Source: Candidatus Bipolaricaulota bacterium (lineage in GTDB: Bacteria > Bipolaricaulota > Bipolaricaulia > RBG-16-55-9 > DRXL01). Taken from it: a DNA stretch of 6,792 nt. How positions within the stretch are numbered: position 1 is the stretch's first letter; every line of letters begins with the position of its first letter. Location: the NCBI GenBank assembly GCA_025057405.1, contig JANWXV010000035.1, forward strand, positions 1 to 6,792, read 5' to 3'. A model generated the notes under the pieces. That model saw nothing but the letters and a program-made list of their open reading frames with translations, did no database searches and was not told the DNA's origin. This document shows positions 5,953 through 6,792 of the stretch, one piece after another. The translations under genes and the position numbers were made by a program.

Positions 5953-6704
5953 ACTCAGAAAAACTGAAGATCGTCGGACTGACAAAGAGCTTTTCGGGGC
6001 CACAGCTCCCGGTCTTGGATGAGATCACTCTGAGCGTGGGAGCGGGCGAGCTGGTCGCTCTTTTGGGGCCGAGCGGCTGCGGCAAGACGACGCTCTTGAA
6101 TATCGTAGCGGGGGTCTTCCCGCCCGACCGTGGAGAGCTGTATCTGGATGGCCAGCGCGTGGCCCACTGTCAACAGAGCGTCGCGTATCTCCCCCAGAGA
6201 GATTTACTGTTACCGTGGCGCACGGTGTTGGACAACACTCTCTTAGGGTGTGAGATCGTCGCGCCGCAAGAGAGCGCGCGAGCGCGTGCTGAGGCCCAGC
6301 GCTATCTGTCAGAGTTCGGCCTAGAGGGCTTTGAGCGCTATTATCCCGCGCAGCTTTCCGGGGGAATGCGCACTCGCGTCGCGTTGATCCGCACGCTCTT
6401 GACTCCGCAGAGAGAACTCTGGCTGCTCGACGAGCCATTCGCTGCGCTCGATGCGCTCACGCGCGCGCAGCTCCACCAGATGCTTCTCCAACTATGGCAC
6501 AGCGCTCACAAGACCGTGCTCTTCGTCACCCACGACCTAGAAGAAGCGCTGCTTTTATCTGATAGAATCTGTCTCTTGACTGCACGGCCTGCGCGCGTCA
6601 AGACCGTCATCGAGAACAAGCTTTCTAGGCCTCGTGATCCCGTTAGTTCGGAGTTCGTCGCGCTGAAGCGCTCTCTGTGGGATTTGGTGCGCGCAGAGCT
6701 ATGA
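5949..6704 (+). CDS. ABC transporter ATP-binding protein, nitrate/sulfonate/taurine (SsuB/TauB/NrtD-like) family
   Basis: This 251-residue ATPase powers an importer from the cytoplasmic face of the membrane. All motifs are intact: Walker A GPSGCGKTT (40-48), Q-loop Q83 in YLPQRDLLLPW, signature LSGGM (136-140), Walker B ELWLLDEP (156-163), D-loop region ALDALTR and H-loop H195 in VTHDLEEA. The PQRDLLLPW stretch and the C-terminal RPRDP tail are typical of the taurine/sulfonate/nitrate and thiamine-precursor importers. The start is TTG at 5949, within TTGA overlapping the PKD-protein stop. An in-frame TGA lies at 5940-5942 and the only close ATG (5939) is in another frame. There is no clear ribosome binding site, so translation probably depends on coupling. 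The substrate is not deducible here; the binding protein is not in view. Confidence 0.9.
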   Translation: MNSEKLKIVGLTKSFSGPQLPVLDEITLSVGAGELVALLGPSGCGKTTLLNIVAGVFPPDRGELYLDGQRVAHCQQSVAYLPQRDLLLPWRTVLDNTLLGCEIVAPQESARARAEAQRYLSEFGLEGFERYYPAQLSGGMRTRVALIRTLLTPQRELWLLDEPFAALDALTRAQLHQMLLQLWHSAHKTVLFVTHDLEEALLLSDRICLLTARPARVKTVIENKLSRPRDPVSSEFVALKRSLWDLVRAEL

Positions 6705-6792
6705 GAGATCCAAGAGATCAATGGGCTTGGCTGGTGGGGGCCATCTTGGCGTTGGGACTGCTGTGGGAGCTGGGAGTCCGGCTCACGCAGAC
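6701..6792 (+). CDS. ABC transporter permease (SsuC/TauC-like), N-terminal fragment
   Basis: ATG 6701 overlaps the ATPase stop in ATGA. The 30 visible codons give MRDPRDQWAW and then a hydrophobic helix LVGAILALGLLWELGV ending RLTQ. A short charged head followed by a helix ending in WE-L-VR is typical of the first segment of permeases in this importer family. The conserved permease loop that contacts the ATPase lies beyond the window. The family assignment rests mainly on the coupled ATPase. Confidence 0.75.
   Translation, partial: MRDPRDQWAWLVGAILALGLLWELGVRLTQ

Noticed and set aside
6025..6438. Minus-strand open frame opposite the ATPase gene
   Set aside because: It is antisense to an ATPase with all motifs intact and its translation is Arg/Ser/Ala-rich without recognisable features.

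Overview
The window looks bacterial, from a GC-rich and probably uncultured lineage. The evidence is purine-rich Shine-Dalgarno sites before most starts, -10 boxes of bacterial type (TATAAT, and an extended TGcTAGAAT with TAGACA upstream), signal peptides, a PpiC-type folding factor and tightly coupled operon genes. One gene does not fit a typical bacterium: a full-length Pus10-type tRNA pseudouridine synthase, an enzyme otherwise known from archaea and eukaryotes. A deep-branching thermophilic phylum such as Bipolaricaulota/Acetothermia would be a reasonable guess, but the sequence does not settle it.

Left part, minus strand (1-2626). One uninterrupted reading frame runs from a start at 2626 off the left edge. 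It reads as a membrane-anchored SurA/PrsA-like chaperone with a PpiC domain, a helical linker, a SecD periplasmic-type domain, and then, with no stop codon, the N-terminal beta-propeller of an S9 (prolyl oligopeptidase/acylaminoacyl peptidase) enzyme. At the last junction there is an internal ATG at 610 with its own ribosome binding site, and a TGA overlaps that ATG in the neighbouring frame. The join could therefore be a true three-part fusion, two genes with an internal start, or two genes merged by a one-base insertion.

Middle (2719-5136). A secreted putative glycosyl hydrolase of the DUF4015 type lies on the minus strand and carries a 71-bp hairpin repeat read through in frame inside its coding sequence. 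It is divergent from pus10 on the plus strand. The 81-bp gap between them contains a perfect A/T palindrome that supplies -10-like hexamers to both strands.

Right part, plus strand (5134-6792). A well-formed promoter overlapping the pus10 stop codon precedes an exported PKD-domain protein, an ABC ATPase of the nitrate/sulfonate/taurine family, and the first 30 codons of its permease. The genes overlap by four bases each (TTGA, then ATGA), so this is a translationally coupled operon that continues beyond the window. Its substrate cannot be read from what is visible.

No RNA genes, CRISPR arrays, transposases or convincing terminators were seen. All gaps between genes are shorter than 100 bp.
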